Positions 41,578 through 53,729 of a stretch of 64,000 nt of DNA are shown here, piece by piece (position 1 is the first letter of the stretch; each line of letters opens with the position of its first letter). Source of the DNA: Legionellaceae bacterium. Its GTDB lineage: Bacteria; Pseudomonadota; Gammaproteobacteria; Legionellales; Legionellaceae. The notes under the pieces are model-generated. The model made no database searches and was not told where the DNA came from. It saw only the letters and a list, made by a program, of their open reading frames with translations. The translations under genes and the position numbers were made by a program. Where the stretch lies: assembly GCA_020831865.1 (NCBI GenBank), contig JAFIFT010000023.1:62001-126000 (forward strand), in the 5' to 3' direction.

Positions 41578-42162
41578 ATGATGAACAGCCAGGCCATAAC
41601 GCAACTACAGACAGAAAAAATTATTGAATGGAAGAAAAAGGCTGTCTCAGCGGAGGACATCGCCTCCCTCAGCCTGGTAGCACAAAACCACGCTTTTAAT
41701 TTTCAACTCTGGCATGCGGAAGACCGAGCGCGGCGAGATGATCAGGGTTTTGAGTTTGTCTACCGGGCAAAAAGAGAAATTGATCACTGCAATCAGCAAC
41801 GCAATAATCGCATGGAAGCCATCGATCAGGCTATCTGGGAAACGCTGCAGCCCTCAACCGCGACGGATTGTCCTATCCACTCGGAAACCCCCGGTATGAT
41901 GATAGACCGCCTGTCTATTTTGGCGCTCAAAGCCTATCATATGCAATTACAGACCAACCGCGGCGATGTAGACGAAGCGCATCGACAGCAATGCCGGCAA
42001 AAACTGGCTGTTATTCTGGCGCAGCAACAACAATTGATGCAATGTTATGATAGTCTTATGCAGGAAATTAAAGCTGGCACGCGCAGCTTTCGGGTGTATC
42101 ATCAGTTTAAAATGTACAATGACGCTAGTCTCAATCCTGAACTCTATGGCTCTCGTTGCTAA
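41578..42162 (+). CDS. DUF4254 domain protein
   Basis: A 194-residue soluble, mostly helical protein. NFQLWHAEDRARRDDQGFEFVYRAKREIDHCNQQRNNRMEAID, ETPGMMIDRLSILALKAYHM and VYHQFKMYNDASLNPELY match the DUF4254 family along its whole length. DUF4254 genes are often found near glycan synthesis genes, which is not the case here. The function is unknown. It stands alone between the SulP gene and the convergent ATP synthase operon. Confidence 0.8.
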   Translation: MMNSQAITQLQTEKIIEWKKKAVSAEDIASLSLVAQNHAFNFQLWHAEDRARRDDQGFEFVYRAKREIDHCNQQRNNRMEAIDQAIWETLQPSTATDCPIHSETPGMMIDRLSILALKAYHMQLQTNRGDVDEAHRQQCRQKLAVILAQQQQLMQCYDSLMQEIKAGTRSFRVYHQFKMYNDASLNPELYGSRC

Positions 42163-42250
42163 ACAGAGGCCTGGTCGCGGTGTTTTGCAGCGTGGCTTGC
42201 TCATAAAGCACGGTTGTGACACAGAGATGCCGCTCGGTCCCCTCGTCTTT

Positions 42251-42278
42251 TTGCAACAGCCTTAGAAAGGCTGCGCAA
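42251..42278. terminator. Hairpin between DUF4254 gene and atpC
   Basis: CAGCCTT (42257-42263) and AAGGCTG (42267-42273) pair around a three-base loop, and flanking TTGC and GCAA can extend the stem. There is no U-tract on the plus strand. It may mark the end of one or both convergent transcripts. Confidence 0.45.
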
Positions 42279-42318
42279 GCAGGGAACAAGGGGAAAAAGC
42301 CAGACGAAAAAAATAAGC

Positions 42319-42738
42319 CTAGCGGTTTTTGCGCAGTTTCTGGATGGCGCGAATCTGCGCTACGGCACGTGCTAATTCGGTAGCAGCCAGTGAATAATTC
42401 AGCTCACTGTCGCGATTGGCCAAAGCTTCTTCCGCACGCACTTTCGCATCCATCGCCGCTGCCTCATCAAGATCCGCCGCCCGCTCAACCGTATCAGCCA
42501 GAATGGTCACCCGGTAGGGCTGCACTTCCAACATACCGCCGGAGACATAATAAATGTCTTCCTGACCTTCCTTGACGATGACACGTATTTCACCAGGCTT
42601 TAGAACCGTTAACATCGGGGAGTGCCCCGGTTTGATCCCCACTTCGCCAAGGGCCGCCGAAGCCACTACCATCTCGACCACACCGGAAAACAACTGTTTT
42701 TCGGCGCTTACGATATCAAGATGCGTTGTATTAGGCAT
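42319..42738 (-). CDS. atpC: ATP synthase F1 epsilon subunit
   Basis: A 139-residue protein of the F1 central stalk. It has the N-terminal beta-sandwich (LDIVSAEKQLFSG, VGIKPGHSPMLTVLKPG, YYVSGGMLEVQPYRVTILAD) and a C-terminal helical hairpin (AMDAKVRAEEALA). Epsilon couples rotation to the c-ring and inhibits ATP hydrolysis. ATG 42738 has GAGGG eight bases upstream; the longer reading overlaps atpD. It is the last gene of the operon. Confidence 0.95.
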   Translation of the reverse strand: MPNTTHLDIVSAEKQLFSGVVEMVVASAALGEVGIKPGHSPMLTVLKPGEIRVIVKEGQEDIYYVSGGMLEVQPYRVTILADTVERAADLDEAAAMDAKVRAEEALANRDSELNYSLAATELARAVAQIRAIQKLRKNR

Positions 42739-42749
42739 GTCATTTACCC

Positions 42750-44141
<1,392 letters not shown>

Positions 44142-45008
44142 TTATAAAGCATCTGCACCACCGACAATCTCAGCCAACTCTTGGGTAATGGCTGCCTGTC
44201 GGGCTTTGTTATAGGCCAACTGAAACTCCTTGATGAGGTCACCGGCATTGTCGGTGGCACTCTTCATGGCAATCATTTTTGCCGCCTGCTCACAGGCAAT
44301 ATTTTCTACTACCGCTTGATACACCTCGACTTCTATAAAGCGCTCCAGCAAAACATCCAGTAGATCTTTTGCCTCGGGCTCATAAAGATAATCCCAGTGG
44401 TGTCCGAGGTTCTCTTCATCGGCCGGGGCCTGTGGTAATGGCAATAGTTGTTTGCGTACCGGTTTCTGTACCATGGTATTCACAAACTCATTGTACACAA
44501 TGTGCAGGGCATCGATGCTGCCATCATAATAGGCATCAAGCATGACCTTAACCGCACCAATGATGTCTTTTACACTGGGCGTATCACCCAGATTTTCTAT
44601 TGATGCCGCTACCTGGCCACCAACCCGTTTAAAAAAGGCTTTGCCTTTTCGCCCCATAACGCAGATGGAGACCTCTTTGCCAGCTTGCTGCCAGGCACGA
44701 TAGTCCTGGATAAATTCGCGAAACAGATTGGCGTTGAGCCCACCGCACAAACCGCGGTCACTGCTCACCACAATCACCCCAATACGCTTGATATCACGCT
44801 CCAGCATGAAGGGATGGCGGTACTCCGAACGCGCCCGTGCTATATGCTTTACCACCTCAAAAATTTTATTGGCATATGGTTTGGACGCACGCATTCTGTC
44901 TTGCGTCTTACGCATTTTACTTGCCGCTACCAGCTGCATTGCGCTGGTAATTTTTCTGGTGTTTTTTATACTAGCAATTTTGCTACGTATATCTCTTGCT
45001 CCAGCCAT
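44142..45008 (-). CDS. atpG: ATP synthase F1 gamma subunit
   Basis: A 288-residue rotor shaft protein. The N-terminal coil ([34 protein letters not shown]) and the C-terminal coil ([32 protein letters not shown]) are both highly conserved, as is [17 protein letters not shown]. It turns inside the alpha/beta ring and transmits torque from the c-ring. Confidence 0.97.
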   Translation of the reverse strand: MAGARDIRSKIASIKNTRKITSAMQLVAASKMRKTQDRMRASKPYANKIFEVVKHIARARSEYRHPFMLERDIKRIGVIVVSSDRGLCGGLNANLFREFIQDYRAWQQAGKEVSICVMGRKGKAFFKRVGGQVAASIENLGDTPSVKDIIGAVKVMLDAYYDGSIDALHIVYNEFVNTMVQKPVRKQLLPLPQAPADEENLGHHWDYLYEPEAKDLLDVLLERFIEVEVYQAVVENIACEQAAKMIAMKSATDNAGDLIKEFQLAYNKARQAAITQELAEIVGGADAL

Positions 45009-45067
45009 ATATTGATTGCCTATTCAGTCATTCAAAAAAATTGAGGGGAATTCCCCTCACACCGGCT

Positions 45068-46621
45068 CTACCAGCTACCTGTTTGTTTAAACGCTTCAAC
45101 CGCATCATGCAATTGCTGTTCAATGTCCGCATCGTAGCTCCCTGTTTGTCTGATATTCAGCATCAGGGCCGCATAGTTACTGTGCATAAATCCATGCAGC
45201 GCCTTTTCAAAGGCACCAATTTCTGCCACGGGAATATCATCCAGATAGCCTTTTTCCGCCACAAAAAGAGACAAGCCCATTTCGGCAATCGATAAGGGGG
45301 CGTATTGCTGCTGTTTCATCAGTTCGGTAATACGCTGACCACGCTCTAATTGTTTGCGCGTCGCGTCATCCAGGTCAGAGGCAAACTGAGAAAAGGCTTC
45401 CAGCTCTCTAAACTGTGCCAGAGCCAGTCGCGTCCCCCCACCGAGCTTTTTCATAATCTTGGTTTGCGCCGCTCCACCAACTCGCGATACAGAGAGACCG
45501 GAGTTAATAGCCGGACGGATACCAGAGTTGAACATATCCACATCCAGGAAGATCTGACCATCGGTAATGGAAATGACGTTGGTCGGTACAAAGGCCGAGA
45601 CATCACCGGCCTGCGTTTCAATAATAGGCAGGGCAGTCAAGGAGCCGGTTTTGCCTTCCACGCGCCCCTGGGTTAATTTTTTTACTTCAGCGGCATTGAT
45701 ACGTGCGGAACGCTCCAATAGACGCGAATGCAGATAAAAAATATCCCCAGGGTAGGCTTCGCGACCTGGCGGGCGACGTAACAACAGGGAAATTTGACGA
45801 TAGGCCCAGGCTTGTTTGGTTAAGTCATCATAGACAATCAGCGCATCTTCGCCCTGTTCCATGAAGTATTCACCCATCGCGCAACCGGCATAAGGTGCCA
45901 GAAACTGTAATGCGGCCGGATCAGCGGCACCGGCGACCACCACAATGGTATGGGCCAGGGCATCGTTTTCTTCCAGTTTACGTACGATACTGGCCACCGA
46001 GGAGGCTTTTTGCCCGACGGCAACATAGATACACTTAACACCAGTCCCTTTTTGGTTGATGATAGCATCAATAGCGATAGCGGTTTTACCAGTCTGGCGG
46101 TCACCGATGATGAGCTCGCGCTGACCACGGCCAACCGGAGTCATCGCATCGATGGCTTTCAGTCCGGTCTGTACAGGTTGATCGACCGATTGACGCGCAA
46201 TCACACCTGGGGCGACTTTTTCAATAGCCGACATTTTCTCCGCTTTGATAGGACCTTTTCCATCCAGTGGATTTCCCAGGGTATCCACAACGCGACCGAG
46301 CAGGGCATCCCCCACAGGCACTTCCATAATGCGACCGGTGCATTTTCCTTTCTGGCCTTCCGCCAGGTTGGAATAATCGCCCAGTACCACCGCACCCACG
46401 GAGTCTCTTTCCAGGTTCAGAGCCAGGCCGTAAACATTCCCGGGGAATTCAATCATCTCCCCCTGCATCACGTCTTGCAAGCCGTGCAAGCGTACAATAC
46501 CGTCTTTCAGGCTAACGATGGTCCCTTCATTTCGGGCCTCGGATACCACCTGAAACTGTTCAATGCGATTGCGGATCAGTTCGCTAATTTCCGCTGAATT
46601 TAATGCAACTTGTTTTGACAT
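45068..46621 (-). CDS. atpA: ATP synthase F1 alpha subunit
   Basis: A 517-residue non-catalytic nucleotide-binding subunit. [19 protein letters not shown] is the Walker [35 protein letters not shown] covers the Walker B and the family signature. [21 protein letters not shown] includes the Arg finger supplied to the catalytic sites. Length is close to the usual 513. Lies between atpH and atpG as in E. coli. Confidence 0.98.
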   Translation of the reverse strand: MSKQVALNSAEISELIRNRIEQFQVVSEARNEGTIVSLKDGIVRLHGLQDVMQGEMIEFPGNVYGLALNLERDSVGAVVLGDYSNLAEGQKGKCTGRIMEVPVGDALLGRVVDTLGNPLDGKGPIKAEKMSAIEKVAPGVIARQSVDQPVQTGLKAIDAMTPVGRGQRELIIGDRQTGKTAIAIDAIINQKGTGVKCIYVAVGQKASSVASIVRKLEENDALAHTIVVVAGAADPAALQFLAPYAGCAMGEYFMEQGEDALIVYDDLTKQAWAYRQISLLLRRPPGREAYPGDIFYLHSRLLERSARINAAEVKKLTQGRVEGKTGSLTALPIIETQAGDVSAFVPTNVISITDGQIFLDVDMFNSGIRPAINSGLSVSRVGGAAQTKIMKKLGGGTRLALAQFRELEAFSQFASDLDDATRKQLERGQRITELMKQQQYAPLSIAEMGLSLFVAEKGYLDDIPVAEIGAFEKALHGFMHSNYAALMLNIRQTGSYDADIEQQLHDAVEAFKQTGSW

Positions 46622-46638
46622 GAAATCTATCCTCTTGA

Positions 46639-47187
46639 TTAGGCAGCCAGACCGGCAGCAAGCTTGGCAAGTTTGCCTCGCACCGATCCGTCAATGACAA
46701 AGTCTCCTGCCTGAATGATGGCACCACCGAGCAGGTTTTTATCGATTACCTCATTGATTACGATATTTTTTTGCAAACGTTTTGCCAGCGAGGTTTGCAG
46801 GCTTTCTTTTTGCCGGGTCGACAAGGGGCTAAAGCTTCGAACCTGTACATCCAGATTTTTCTCAAACTCTGCCTTCAATTGTTCATACAGCAAAAAGATT
46901 TCCGGCAGCACCGCCAGGCGATGATGCGCCGCCAGCACCTGAATAAAGTTTTGCAGTCCTTTTTTAGCCTTTGCCAGCTGCAAACCATCTATGATGCTAG
47001 TAAAAAGCGCTACCTGTTGTTCGCTGGTGCTGGCTGGATTTTCAATAAAGCCAAGCGCCTGCGGGTCGGCAGCGGCCTGGGCAAAGGCACGCAGGGCATC
47101 GGACCACAACGGCAGCAGGTCGGCTTGATGAGCAAACTCAAAAGCTGCTTTGGCATAAGGTCTGGCTATGGTCGTATATTCAGACAT
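46639..47187 (-). CDS. atpH: ATP synthase F1 delta subunit
   Basis: A 182-residue peripheral stalk protein joining F1 to subunit b. It starts [19 protein letters not shown], a conserved pattern, and ends with [24 protein letters not shown] 47187 lies just after the atpF stop and has GAAGAG upstream; a TTG at 47202 is less likely. Confidence 0.95.
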   Translation of the reverse strand: MSEYTTIARPYAKAAFEFAHQADLLPLWSDALRAFAQAAADPQALGFIENPASTSEQQVALFTSIIDGLQLAKAKKGLQNFIQVLAAHHRLAVLPEIFLLYEQLKAEFEKNLDVQVRSFSPLSTRQKESLQTSLAKRLQKNIVINEVIDKNLLGGAIIQAGDFVIDGSVRGKLAKLAAGLAA

Positions 47188-47188
47188 A

Positions 47189-47659
47189 TCAAATCTCTTC
47201 AATCAGTTGATCAAGCAGGGCGCTGTTGCTCTTTTCATCGATTTCACGCTGCAGAATGCGCTCCGCGCCGGCAACCGCCAAACTGGCAAACTGGCGCTTC
47301 AATTCCAAACGAGCCTTGTTTATTTCCTGCGCCAATTGCTCCTGGCCCAGTTTTGCCTGGCGTTGCGCTTCTGCACGGGCATCCTCTCGCGCTTCCTCAA
47401 TCATTTGTGCCGCACGGCGGTTGGCCTTTTCGATAATGTCATTGGCCTGTACTTTCGCCTGCTTTAGTTCATCTTTGGCGCGGTGCTGGGCCAGTTCAAA
47501 TTCACGACGACCGCGTTCTGCGGATGACAAGCCTTCGGCTATTTTATCCTGCCGTTCGTCCATAGCTCTGGACAGCGGCGGCCAGACAAATTTCATGGTA
47601 AACCAGACAAATAGCGCAAATACCAGCATTTGCACAACCAGTGTCATATTAATTTCCAA
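47189..47659 (-). CDS. atpF: ATP synthase Fo b subunit
   Basis: A 156-residue membrane-anchored stalk subunit with one N-terminal helix (VVQMLVFALFVWFTMKFVW) and a long coiled coil. The start is TTG 47659, since AGGAG lies seven bases upstream and the resulting protein has the same length as the E. coli subunit and aligns from the first residue. ATG 47647 is too far from the site. It connects the a subunit to the F1 head. Confidence 0.95.
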   Translation of the reverse strand: MEINMTLVVQMLVFALFVWFTMKFVWPPLSRAMDERQDKIAEGLSSAERGRREFELAQHRAKDELKQAKVQANDIIEKANRRAAQMIEEAREDARAEAQRQAKLGQEQLAQEINKARLELKRQFASLAVAGAERILQREIDEKSNSALLDQLIEEI

Positions 47660-47710
47660 GGTATTTCTCCTGCAACAATGAAAGGGCGCCAAAGCGCCCG
47701 GGAAGTGTTA

Positions 47711-49235
<1,525 letters not shown>

Positions 49236-49268
49236 CAGTTCTCCTCCTGATGGTTGCTTACGGCGCAG

Positions 49269-49297
49269 ATTATAAAGTAATCAATTTAGTTGTGCAA
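49269..49297 (-). promoter_or_regulatory. Promoter of the atp operon
   Basis: On the minus strand TTGCAC (49292-49297) and TATAAT (49269-49274) are 17 bases apart, about 34 bases before atpI. The -10 is perfect and the -35 weak. Confidence 0.55.
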
Positions 49298-49394
49298 TGA
49301 CCGTTAGCTATTTTTTCCGTTTTTCTGCTGTTTTCTGTTATCCCGCCGGGATACAGCAGCATCTTTTGGCGCTCCGGAACGGTAGAGTGGCTGC

Positions 49395-49955
49395 TTAGAC
49401 AATGTATTGAAACACTTTCACGACTTTGGCTACCCCCTTCACCCGCCGCGCCGTATCAACTGCCAAGGCTGCCTGTTCTTTGGTGACAATGCCCATAAGG
49501 TACACCACTGTGTTTTCCGTCACGACCTTAATAGAGCCAGACTCGAGATTTTTACGCGCGACTAACCGGGACTTCACCTCGCTGCTGATCCAGCTATCCT
49601 GCCCTTTTTGACTCAGGCTTATGGGGTACCCGATGCTAATCTGGTCATAGACACGCCTAACCTGCGCAGTGCTTTGCGCTATTTTTTCGGCTTTCATGCG
49701 TAAGCTGGCACTTGGTGTTTGTCCGACTAACAGCACCACTTGATTAAAGCTGATGACGTCTATTCTGGAACCGGAAAAATCGGGATCATTGGCAATGCGT
49801 TTGTGGATCAGGTGAAAAATGCGCGCATCCTTTTCCATCACCCGCAAACTGCGTTTATCATACACAATCATACCGGCAGCCGCACCAATCACCGCCACCG
49901 CAACACAGCCACTCAGTAGTATCGTACTGAGTAATACCCAAGTCATCCGTCGCAT
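49395..49955 (-). CDS. dolP: BON-domain outer membrane lipoprotein (DolP/YraP-like)
   Basis: A 186-residue lipoprotein. The signal sequence has the lipobox LLSGC. Two BON domains follow (about 45-110, HKRIANDPDFSGSRIDVISFNQVVLLVGQ; and about 120-185, VKSRLVARKNLESGSIKVVTENTVVYLMGIV), each with the conserved Gly. DolP guards outer membrane integrity and the BAM complex in E. coli. The gene order diaA-dolP matches E. coli. ATG 49955 has AGGAA upstream; 49967 and 49946 are also possible. Confidence 0.88.
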   Translation of the reverse strand: MRRMTWVLLSTILLSGCVAVAVIGAAAGMIVYDKRSLRVMEKDARIFHLIHKRIANDPDFSGSRIDVISFNQVVLLVGQTPSASLRMKAEKIAQSTAQVRRVYDQISIGYPISLSQKGQDSWISSEVKSRLVARKNLESGSIKVVTENTVVYLMGIVTKEQAALAVDTARRVKGVAKVVKVFQYIV

Positions 49956-49963
49956 CTCGTTCC

Positions 49964-50557
49964 TCATGATTGACCAAACAGCTGCTGTTCAATTAAGTCA
50001 CAGAAGCAGTGTAACATAAATAAATGCACCTCACGGATGCGGGCGGCTGAGTCCGCCTGCACCCGCAGGGCAATATCCTCCGGCCCCAGATGGTTCACCA
50101 GTAAGCCGCCATCTCTGCCGCATAACACAATGGTATCGATTCCCCGTTCATTGGCAGCATGTATGGCCTGCAAGATGCTGTTGGAATGTCCAGAGGTACT
50201 GAGTACCAACAACACGTCGTTCGCCTGTCCCAAGGCCAATATTTGCCGTGAAAAAACCTGCTCATATTGGCTGTTATTTGCAATGGAAGTCAAACTGACC
50301 ATATCACCCGCCAGATTGATGACCGGCAACGGTGGGCGCTCAACGGCAAAATGACTCATTAAGGCCGCAGAAAAGTGAAAAGCGTTCCCTGCCGAGCCTC
50401 CATTGCCACAAATCAGAATTTTACCATCATTAAGCAAACAGTTAGCCAGGCGTGTGCCGGCCTGCGCAATCCCCTCCGGCAGATGATCAGCGGCGGCAAT
50501 CTGCGTTTCAATACTGGCGCCAAACAGTTGCCGTACCCGTTCTTCCATTGGCGTCAT
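49964..50557 (-). CDS. diaA: DnaA initiator-associating protein DiaA (SIS domain)
   Basis: A 197-residue SIS-domain protein. ILICGNGGSAGNAFHFSAALM is the phosphosugar-binding type loop, and LVLSTSGHSNSILQAI the second. It resembles both GmhA and DiaA, but the opening (ERVRQLFGASIETQIAAADHLPEGI) and its place between yraN and dolP point to DiaA, which binds DnaA and promotes timely initiation at oriC. GGAG is eight bases before ATG 50557. GmhA (phosphoheptose isomerase) is the alternative. Confidence 0.85.
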   Translation of the reverse strand: MTPMEERVRQLFGASIETQIAAADHLPEGIAQAGTRLANCLLNDGKILICGNGGSAGNAFHFSAALMSHFAVERPPLPVINLAGDMVSLTSIANNSQYEQVFSRQILALGQANDVLLVLSTSGHSNSILQAIHAANERGIDTIVLCGRDGGLLVNHLGPEDIALRVQADSAARIREVHLFMLHCFCDLIEQQLFGQS

Positions 50558-50587
50558 TTATTGTTCTCCTCTGAATATGGACCGTTT

Positions 50588-50962
50588 CTATTGGCCAAAT
50601 GCGTTTTGCAGCCATTGCAGTTCCGGCCTGTGCTGCCCTTCGAGCGCGATGACATCAAAGCGACAGGCCAGGCTGCGCATACTACGATGTTGCAACAAAA
50701 AATGGGCAGCTGTTTTTTGTATTTTTTGCTGCTTATGCCAGCTTACACTCGCCTTTGCTCCACCAAAAGCAGGCGAGCGTCGCTGACGTACTTCAACAAA
50801 AACTAACAAGGCGCCATCACGCATAATCAAATCAATTTCACCAAAGGCGCAACGATAATTGCGCGCAAGCAGCGCTAAGCCCTGTGCCTGTAAGTAGCAG
50901 CAGGCCTGCTCTTCCGCCCATTGCCCCTGTTCCCTGCGGTTGATTGTCCCTTTGTGCACCAT
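50588..50962 (-). CDS. yraN: YraN/UPF0102 endonuclease-like protein
   Basis: A 124-residue protein of the UPF0102 group. RNYRCAFGEIDLIMRDGALLVFVEVRQRR has the E-I-D and E-V-R pattern of restriction-endonuclease-like nucleases, as in Holliday-junction resolvases, and FGGAKASVSWHKQQKIQKTA follows. No role is established. ATG 50962 has GGAG upstream; 50974 is possible. Lies between lpoA and diaA as in E. coli. Confidence 0.88.
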   Translation of the reverse strand: MVHKGTINRREQGQWAEEQACCYLQAQGLALLARNYRCAFGEIDLIMRDGALLVFVEVRQRRSPAFGGAKASVSWHKQQKIQKTAAHFLLQHRSMRSLACRFDVIALEGQHRPELQWLQNAFGQ

Positions 50963-50979
50963 CTTTCGCTCCATCCCCC

Positions 50980-52767
50980 CTAGACAAGCGGTTCAACCAA
51001 ACCTTCTTTAAACTGGCCCCAACTGATAATGCGGGCAATCTGCTGAGCCTGGTTGAGATACAATACGCCGCTGTATTCACTGATTCCCATAGCCGGGAAC
51101 AAGATTAACTGATTGAGCTGCGATGCTAAGGCAAAACTATCCATCCCCAGTGCATAGAGCCGATTATAGCTGTTGAGGCTTTCCGGCCAGTTGGCATGAT
51201 GGCTCTCCTGCTGCTGGAAAACCCAGGGCATATCACAAAAAATAATTCCATCCAAATCCCGATTTTTAGCGGTATCTTTCACCCCACCATACACCGTGGA
51301 TATAGAGTAGACCGGTGTATCATTCAGATAATAATAGCGCAGTAAGGGCATGATTTGCCGCGCTTTACCGGGGTAAGCCAACAAGAAAATCATATCAAAA
51401 TCCTGCCGGCGCCGGGTGGTGCTGGCCATTTTTTTACCCAGAATTTTTTTCAATGCGGCGCTGCGCTGTTCACTCTCGCTGACATGCAGTAACTGCTCAA
51501 TGGCCTGGTTGAAATTGGTGGTATTATCATAGTTCAGGCTATCCACCAGCTGTCCTCCCGCTTTTTGCCATTGATCCACAAAAGCCTGGCTTACCTCTTG
51601 CCCCCAACGCCCCTCCGGCGCGATCAGCAGGGCATGACGGCGACCATCACTGCTGGCTTTTAAGGCCAGCTGCCGCGCCTCATTTGAGGGCGATAAGCCG
51701 AATTGATAGGCATTACTTTGCACCCGCTTATCGGCATCATTGAGCAGCAAGGTGGGGACGGGATGGGGCTGTGTTGCCAGTTGGGCAACCTCCGGTTTGC
51801 TTAAAGGACCCACCACATATTGTGCCCCCTCAGCCAGGGCCTGCTGATATAACGCGCTAATGTTCTGCTGCCAGGTATCATAGGTTCTTATCTGCATATG
51901 ACCCTGGCCCTGCTGTTGACGGGCTGCTTTAAACCCATCGAGAACCGCCTGACCAGGACCAGCCAAAGGACCACTTAAGGGGAGCAACAGGGCAACCTGC
52001 TGCGGCAGTGGATGCAGCCAGGGCTTGATTGCCGGCAGGGAAGATGGCAGCAGGCTATTGGCCGGGTGCCCATGGTGCTGTGCACGCCATTGCTCCAATT
52101 GTGCAAGCAAATGCTCTGGCTCCTGCCGGGAACGAGCTATAGCCGCCAATTGCATCCACCCCCCCAGGGCGGTATCGGAACCACGCTCCATGGCTTGTGT
52201 ATCCAGTTCAGCAACCGGCATGGTACTCAGGGTTAACCAGAGCTTGCGCCGGTTCTGAATACGCGCCGATTCACTGTTGAGAAAAGGATCCAGCTTGACG
52301 CGCTCACTGACAGACTCCACCACCAGTTTTTTCGCCTCATAGGCTTCGGCAAGCAATTGATGGTATTGCTCCTGATAAAAGGGCGCTAATCGTTCAGTAT
52401 TTTGTATTTTGGCCAAAAGGGCGATGGCCTGATTGGGCCGCTTGGCAATAAGATCGGCCTTAGCCAGTAAAAGCCGTTGTTGATCACGCAATAGGGGATC
52501 GGCAGTATGTACTGCCTGCAGGGTTTTTTTGGCTTGCTTCCATTGACCATCATAGACCATGCGGCCTGCCGCCATTAACAGCATCCGCTGTTGTTCTTCC
52601 CCACTTTGTCGGTTTGCCATAGCCAGATAAGCCGAGCTTGGCAAGACAAAAGGCGTGGAATTGTCACGCAGGCCAGAGGAGGGAGGATTGACTTTGTTGC
52701 ACTGGCATAGTAAACAGGCGCAAACGACAAAGGCTAGTATACGGGCAAAACTTGTCAGTATCTTCAT
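50980..52767 (-). CDS. lpoA: Penicillin-binding protein activator LpoA
   Basis: A 595-residue outer membrane lipoprotein that activates PBP1a. The signal has the lipobox LLCQC. Residues about 40-240 are TPR-like helices, and residues about 255-590 form a periplasmic-binding-protein-like domain (QVALLLPLSGPLAGPGQAVLDGFKAA, GAQYVVGPLSKPEVAQLA, IFLLAYPGKARQIMPLLRYY). It is divergent from rsmI, which is the standard order. Confidence 0.93.
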   Translation of the reverse strand: MKILTSFARILAFVVCACLLCQCNKVNPPSSGLRDNSTPFVLPSSAYLAMANRQSGEEQQRMLLMAAGRMVYDGQWKQAKKTLQAVHTADPLLRDQQRLLLAKADLIAKRPNQAIALLAKIQNTERLAPFYQEQYHQLLAEAYEAKKLVVESVSERVKLDPFLNSESARIQNRRKLWLTLSTMPVAELDTQAMERGSDTALGGWMQLAAIARSRQEPEHLLAQLEQWRAQHHGHPANSLLPSSLPAIKPWLHPLPQQVALLLPLSGPLAGPGQAVLDGFKAARQQQGQGHMQIRTYDTWQQNISALYQQALAEGAQYVVGPLSKPEVAQLATQPHPVPTLLLNDADKRVQSNAYQFGLSPSNEARQLALKASSDGRRHALLIAPEGRWGQEVSQAFVDQWQKAGGQLVDSLNYDNTTNFNQAIEQLLHVSESEQRSAALKKILGKKMASTTRRRQDFDMIFLLAYPGKARQIMPLLRYYYLNDTPVYSISTVYGGVKDTAKNRDLDGIIFCDMPWVFQQQESHHANWPESLNSYNRLYALGMDSFALASQLNQLILFPAMGISEYSGVLYLNQAQQIARIISWGQFKEGLVEPLV

Positions 52768-52823
52768 TCAAAAGGTTCCAAACGCCGCAAGGTCACGGTT
52801 GATAAGGCACTAGAGGATAAACC

Positions 52824-53687
52824 ATGCATAAGATTTCATCAACACCCCCGGGGCAGATTTATGTCATCGCAACGCCAATCGGTAATTTATCCGATCTCAG
52901 TCTACGCGCCATAGAGACTTTAAAAGCAGTGGACGTGATCGTGGCGGAAGATACCAGACATAGCCAACATTTATTACAGCATTATGCTATCCACAACGCC
53001 TGTACGTCTTTACACAGTCATAATGAGGGCAGCAAAAGCAAACAGTTACTCGCTGAACTGCTGGCAGGCAAGTCTCTGGCTATCATCAGCGACGCCGGTA
53101 CCCCTCTCATCAGCGATCCGGGTTTTCCCCTCATTCGAATGGCGCAGGAAGAGGGTATTCAGGTCATACCCATTCCCGGCTGTTGTGCCCTGATTGCCGC
53201 GTTATCAGCCAGTGGCGTTCCCTGTCAAAGTTTCTTTTTCGCTGGTTTTTTAGCACAAAAGAGCAGTGCTCGCCGTGAGCAGTTGCGGCACTATCTGGGC
53301 TTTGGCCAGACCACCGTCTTGTATGAATCCCCCCATCGTCTGCATGATTGTATTGCCGATATTGCCGAAGTCTATGGTCAGGATTATGCCTTTGTTCTGG
53401 CAAAGGAGCTGACCAAAACGCATGAGCGCTTTATCAAAGGATGCGCTTCTGAACTGAGTAGTTGGCTGGCAGAAGACCCTTACCATGGCCGGGGGGAATT
53501 TGTGATTATTTTGCCGGCACAAACTCAAGAAGCCCGGGAAGCGCACATCCCGCTGCGCCTGCTGACAATACTTTTAGCGGAGCTGCCGCTCAAACAAGCC
53601 GTTAAAATAGCAGCAGCCATTAGTGGCGAAGCTCGAAACATCCTCTATCCCATTGCCCTTCGTCTACAACAGAACCAGGAGAACTAG
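52824..53687 (+). CDS. rsmI: 16S rRNA (cytidine-1402-2'-O)-methyltransferase RsmI
   Basis: A 287-residue tetrapyrrole-methylase-fold enzyme that methylates C1402 of 16S rRNA. IYVIATPIGNLSDLSLRAIETLK, VDVIVAEDTRHSQHLL, IISDAGTPLISDPGFPLI and FFFAGFLAQKSSARREQL are the family motifs. It is divergent from lpoA. Ends close to the convergent hypothetical gene. Confidence 0.97.
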   Translation: MHKISSTPPGQIYVIATPIGNLSDLSLRAIETLKAVDVIVAEDTRHSQHLLQHYAIHNACTSLHSHNEGSKSKQLLAELLAGKSLAIISDAGTPLISDPGFPLIRMAQEEGIQVIPIPGCCALIAALSASGVPCQSFFFAGFLAQKSSARREQLRHYLGFGQTTVLYESPHRLHDCIADIAEVYGQDYAFVLAKELTKTHERFIKGCASELSSWLAEDPYHGRGEFVIILPAQTQEAREAHIPLRLLTILLAELPLKQAVKIAAAISGEARNILYPIALRLQQNQEN

Positions 53688-53729
53688 GCGTCCCCCTGGT
53701 TCCGATGGGTAAGGAGTTTGGCCGCCGTC

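Noticed and set aside
53688..53729. rnpB RNA next to rsmI, as in Pseudomonas
   Set aside because: The gap after rsmI is only about 40 bases and holds no RNase P RNA sequence.
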